A stretch of 8,197 nucleotides of DNA, taken from CAZMCT01 sp964564785. Its GTDB lineage: Bacteria; Planctomycetota; Phycisphaerae; UBA1845; Fen-1342. The notes below the pieces were generated by a model that was given only the letters and a program-made list of their open reading frames with translations, did no database searches and was not told the DNA's origin. The first letter of the stretch is position 1; every line of letters starts with the position of its first letter. The translations under genes and the position numbers were made by a program. The DNA lies in NCBI GenBank assembly GCA_964564785.1, contig CAZMCT010000143.1:1-8197 (forward strand), written 5' to 3'. Of the stretch, positions 5,984 through 8,197 are shown piece after piece.

Positions 5984-7512
5984 TCCGTTACGACCGGCTG
6001 GTCACGCCGCGTGAGCACCTGAGTATCCTGGTCGAGCCGCCGGCGGAGCAATTGCGCACCGTGCTGCGGGACGGCGCGGCGGCCGACGCGGAGATATTGG
6101 ACAGCTCGCTGGCGACAGTGCGGGCCGGGCTGCGCGCGGAACTGGGGCTGCGGGGGCCGGTCATCGCGGCGGGACACCAGGCGGAGTTCTTCCACGCGGG
6201 GGTGCTCGCCAAGAACATCGCGGTCACCGAGCTGGCGGCGCGGCACGGCGGGCAGGCCGTGTTCGTGGTGGTGGATTCCGACGTGCCGAAGACCGGCCGG
6301 GTGTCCGTGCCGCAGGCGACAGCGCGCGGACTGCGGCGCGTCGACGTCGAGGTGCCGGGCTGCGAACTGCAACTGGCGTACGAAGCGCAGCCGGCGCGGC
6401 CGCGCAGCGACTGGCTTCAATTCTTCGCGAGCTTGACGTCGCTGGCGGAAGGGGGCGACCAGTCGCTGCTGCCGACGTACGCGCGGGCGTGGCTGACGAC
6501 GGACAGCGCAGCACCGGCGTATTGCGAGGCGTGGATGCGGGCGCAAGCTGCGGCCGAGGAGGCCCTGGGCGTGGCGGGCCTGCGCCATCTGCGGCTCGCG
6601 GCGCTGTGTGAGACGAGCGCGTTCCGCTGCTTCACGGCGTACCTGGCGCTGCACGCGGAGCGCAGTGCCGCCGAGTACAACGCGGCCCAGGAGAGCTATC
6701 GGAGGCGCCACCGTGTCCGGGCGCGGGGGCGGCCGGTCCCGCGTCTGCTGGTGCGTGAGGGGACGGTCGAGCTGCCGCTGTGGGCTTGGCAGGGATGCGC
6801 GCCGCGGCAGCGCGTATTCGTGACGCCGCAGGGTACGCGGCTGGAGCTGCACACCGAGGGCGCACGGATCGCGGCCCTGCCGCGGGACATGCTGGCGCGG
6901 GCCGAGGCGCACACGCGGCCGTGGCCGTCCGACGCGGAGGGCTGGCGGTTGCGGCCGCGGGCGCTGGCCTTGTCGGCGTTTGCGCGGCTGCTGCTGGCGG
7001 ACCTGTTCGTGCACGGCATCGGGGGGGCGAAATACGACGAGCTGATGGAGGACTGGATCGCGGGGCTGCTGCGGGTGGAACCCCGGCCGATGGCGTGCGT
7101 GTCGGCCACGCTGCGGCTGCCGCTGATGCGGAGCGAAGTGCGACCGGCGGACGTGACGGCGGCGCGGCACGCGGCCCGCGACCTGCGATTCAACCCTGAG
7201 CGGCACCTGAAAAGCGTGCCGGAGGAGTTGCGGCGGGAGAAGCAGGAACTGGTGCGACGAGCGGCGCTGCTGCGGGCCGAGCGGCCGAAGGCACATGTCG
7301 ATCGACGCGTGGTCTTCCGGGAGATCCGGCGCGTGAACGAACAGATGCTGGCGGGGGACCCGTGGCGGGCGGCGGAGTACGACCAGCGGGTGCAGACGCT
7401 CGAGGCGCACCTGGAGCTGGACCGGGTGGCGCTGGAGCGCGAGTACTTCTACGCGCTGCACACGCCGGAGGCGCTGGGAGCGCTGGCGCAGGCGATCCGG
7501 GCAGCGGTGTAG
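5959..7512 (+). CDS. BshC-like protein of unknown function (remote bacillithiol ligase resemblance)
   Basis: A 517-residue soluble protein, close to the usual BshC length of about 540. Parallels to BshC are by motif and order: an early glycine loop AAGHQAEFFHAG (GHQ at 72-74, where BshC has GQQ), then a helix and strand ending in VVVDSD (106-108, where BshC has a short acidic motif), a central RPRALALSAFARLLLADLFVHGIGGAKYD (in BshC, a RPvllRP...yvGGp.E region), followed by SATLRLP, and a helical, probably coiled-coil C-terminus (about 413-500). BshC adds cysteine to glucosaminyl-malate. The key motifs differ enough that a different reaction is likely, so no symbol is given. The ATG at 5959 overlaps the glycosyltransferase end by 25 nt with no clear ribosome binding site, indicating translational coupling; the frame stays open further upstream, but that part lies inside the glycosyltransferase and looks like a shadow. 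CDS certain; function tentative. Confidence 0.85.
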   Translation: MPLPASRLVRYDRLVTPREHLSILVEPPAEQLRTVLRDGAAADAEILDSSLATVRAGLRAELGLRGPVIAAGHQAEFFHAGVLAKNIAVTELAARHGGQAVFVVVDSDVPKTGRVSVPQATARGLRRVDVEVPGCELQLAYEAQPARPRSDWLQFFASLTSLAEGGDQSLLPTYARAWLTTDSAAPAYCEAWMRAQAAAEEALGVAGLRHLRLAALCETSAFRCFTAYLALHAERSAAEYNAAQESYRRRHRVRARGRPVPRLLVREGTVELPLWAWQGCAPRQRVFVTPQGTRLELHTEGARIAALPRDMLARAEAHTRPWPSDAEGWRLRPRALALSAFARLLLADLFVHGIGGAKYDELMEDWIAGLLRVEPRPMACVSATLRLPLMRSEVRPADVTAARHAARDLRFNPERHLKSVPEELRREKQELVRRAALLRAERPKAHVDRRVVFREIRRVNEQMLAGDPWRAAEYDQRVQTLEAHLELDRVALEREYFYALHTPEALGALAQAIRAAV

Positions 7513-7588
7513 GCCTCGTTCCTCCGGTGACGGCGGAGACGCAGAACGCGCGGCGGGCCGCAAAGAACGTGAGCGGGAATCGGCTGGC

Positions 7589-7622
7589 CACGGACCGATC
7601 GGACCGCGAATCCAGGTCCGTG
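7589..7622. terminator. inverted repeat between convergent genes
   Basis: CACGGACC (7589-7596) pairs with GGTCCGTG (7615-7622), a perfect 8-bp dyad with an 18-nt loop. A second CGGACC (7600-7605) can pair instead with the same right arm, giving a compact stem with a 9-nt loop, so two hairpins compete. It lies between the convergent BshC-like and membrane-protein genes, where a bidirectional terminator would be expected, but no T-run follows on either strand. Confidence 0.35.
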
Positions 7623-7645
7623 CACTGGCGGGTGGGGGATTCCGG

Positions 7646-8197
7646 TCAGCCGAAGAAGCGCTGCTCGAGAATGCGATGCTCGCTTTCGCGCATGTCCATG
7701 CGGGACCACTGGAGGGCTGCGACCGCGACCTGCACGAAGATGAGCAGGCCCAACAGCGCGGCCAGCGGGCGAGCGGGTCGCCACAGCGGCGGCAGGCCCA
7801 GCAGCAGTCCGAGCGTGAGGAGTGGGATAGCGGGGATCCACAGCCGCGGCGTCTCGAGGTTGGTGAAACCGACGGTCGCGAGCAGCACCACGACGGTGAT
7901 TAGCAGAAGTGCGTTTCCAAAACGGGCGGCCGGGAAGTCGCGGTCGCCCGTGGCCGCTTGCACGTCGTTCGCGGGTGGGCGCAAACGCCAGAGGGCGGCG
8001 CACCACAGCAGCGGGCCGGCGAAGAGCAGAAACAGCGGCACACCCAGCGCCTGCCACGCCAGCGGCATGGCGGTCGGGCCGCGGGTCACGGCGGACTGGG
8101 CGGCCGCCACCGCGCAGGCCGTCCGCACGAGGTCGACTCCCGCGGCGCGGAGGGCCAGCGTGGTCGCGGCGGCGGCGAGGGCGGCCGGGCAAACGCC
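7646..8197 (-). CDS. multi-pass membrane protein, 5' end beyond the window
   Basis: I do not recognise this protein. The frame is open from the right edge to a TGA at 7648-7646, giving 183 visible residues; a GTG at 8128 could start a 160-residue version, but the frame continues upstream with sensible hydrophobic sequence, so a partial gene is more likely. Four clear hydrophobic helices are visible: WQALGVPLFLLFAGPLLWCAA, NALLLITVVVLLATVGF, WIPAIPLLTLGLLLGL and PLAALLGLLIFVQVAVAAL. A possible further helix (AALAAAATTLAL and on) lies at the window edge. An Arg/Asp-rich loop separates the first two, and the C-terminus is a short charged tail (about 20 residues, RESEHRILEQRFFG). It should sit in the inner membrane. 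Helix spacing and residue choice support it over the Arg/Pro-rich alternative frame on the same strand. Confidence 0.75.
   Translation of the reverse strand, partial: GVCPAALAAAATTLALRAAGVDLVRTACAVAAAQSAVTRGPTAMPLAWQALGVPLFLLFAGPLLWCAALWRLRPPANDVQAATGDRDFPAARFGNALLLITVVVLLATVGFTNLETPRLWIPAIPLLTLGLLLGLPPLWRPARPLAALLGLLIFVQVAVAALQWSRMDMRESEHRILEQRFFG

Noticed and set aside
5980..7563. 527-codon minus-strand ORF over the BshC-like gene
   Set aside because: Arg/Gln/Pro-rich with no fold-like pattern, and nearly co-extensive with a plus-strand gene of normal composition and clear motifs.
7449..8192. 247-codon minus-strand ORF over the membrane protein
   Set aside because: Arg/Pro/Gly-rich composition; the other minus-strand frame shows regularly spaced hydrophobic helices.

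Overview
The window is GC-rich bacterial DNA with long, densely packed plus-strand genes and a strong third-position GC bias. High GC, a fused ThiD2-ThiE thiamin enzyme, an excisionase-type HTH joined to a response-regulator receiver domain, and an HDOD domain joined to a histidine kinase together suggest a planctomycete-like organism (perhaps Phycisphaerae). This is inference from gene content: there is no rRNA or other marker here, and other high-GC phyla are possible.

Layout. (1) Positions 1-262 are non-coding and carry a good sigma70-type promoter whose -10 box lies inside a perfect 16-bp AT-rich palindrome. (2) Positions 263-3129 form a two-gene signalling operon 8 nt apart: an HTH-receiver response regulator and a soluble HDOD-GAF-like-histidine kinase. 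(3) A small unknown gene at 3292-3600 on the minus strand, with a clear ribosome binding site, converges on the kinase. (4) Positions 3601-4088 are a divergent intergenic stretch of nearly 500 nt with small hairpins but no gene I can support. (5) thiE (4089-5135) is a ThiD2-ThiE fusion with a GTG start and a -10-like box placed so that its mRNA could be leaderless. (6) After about 100 nt containing a possible promoter, a DPM1-type family 2 glycosyltransferase (5234-5983) overlaps by 25 nt a 517-residue protein (5959-7512) that looks like a remote relative of the bacillithiol ligase BshC. (7) A convergent gap with an inverted repeat leads to a minus-strand multi-pass membrane protein that runs off the right edge (7646-8197).

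How the genes work together. The regulator and kinase are very probably a cognate pair, and the palindrome at their promoter is a natural candidate for autoregulation or for a repressor. thiE makes thiamin phosphate. The glycosyltransferase and the BshC-like protein are translationally overlapped and therefore probably co-produced, but I see no BshA or BshB partner, so a bacillithiol role is unproven. I see no mobile element, CRISPR array, tRNA or rRNA. The least explained items are the operator-like palindrome, the HDOD domain that keeps its HD-type ligand residues while fused to a kinase, and the BshC-like gene paired with a glycosyltransferase.
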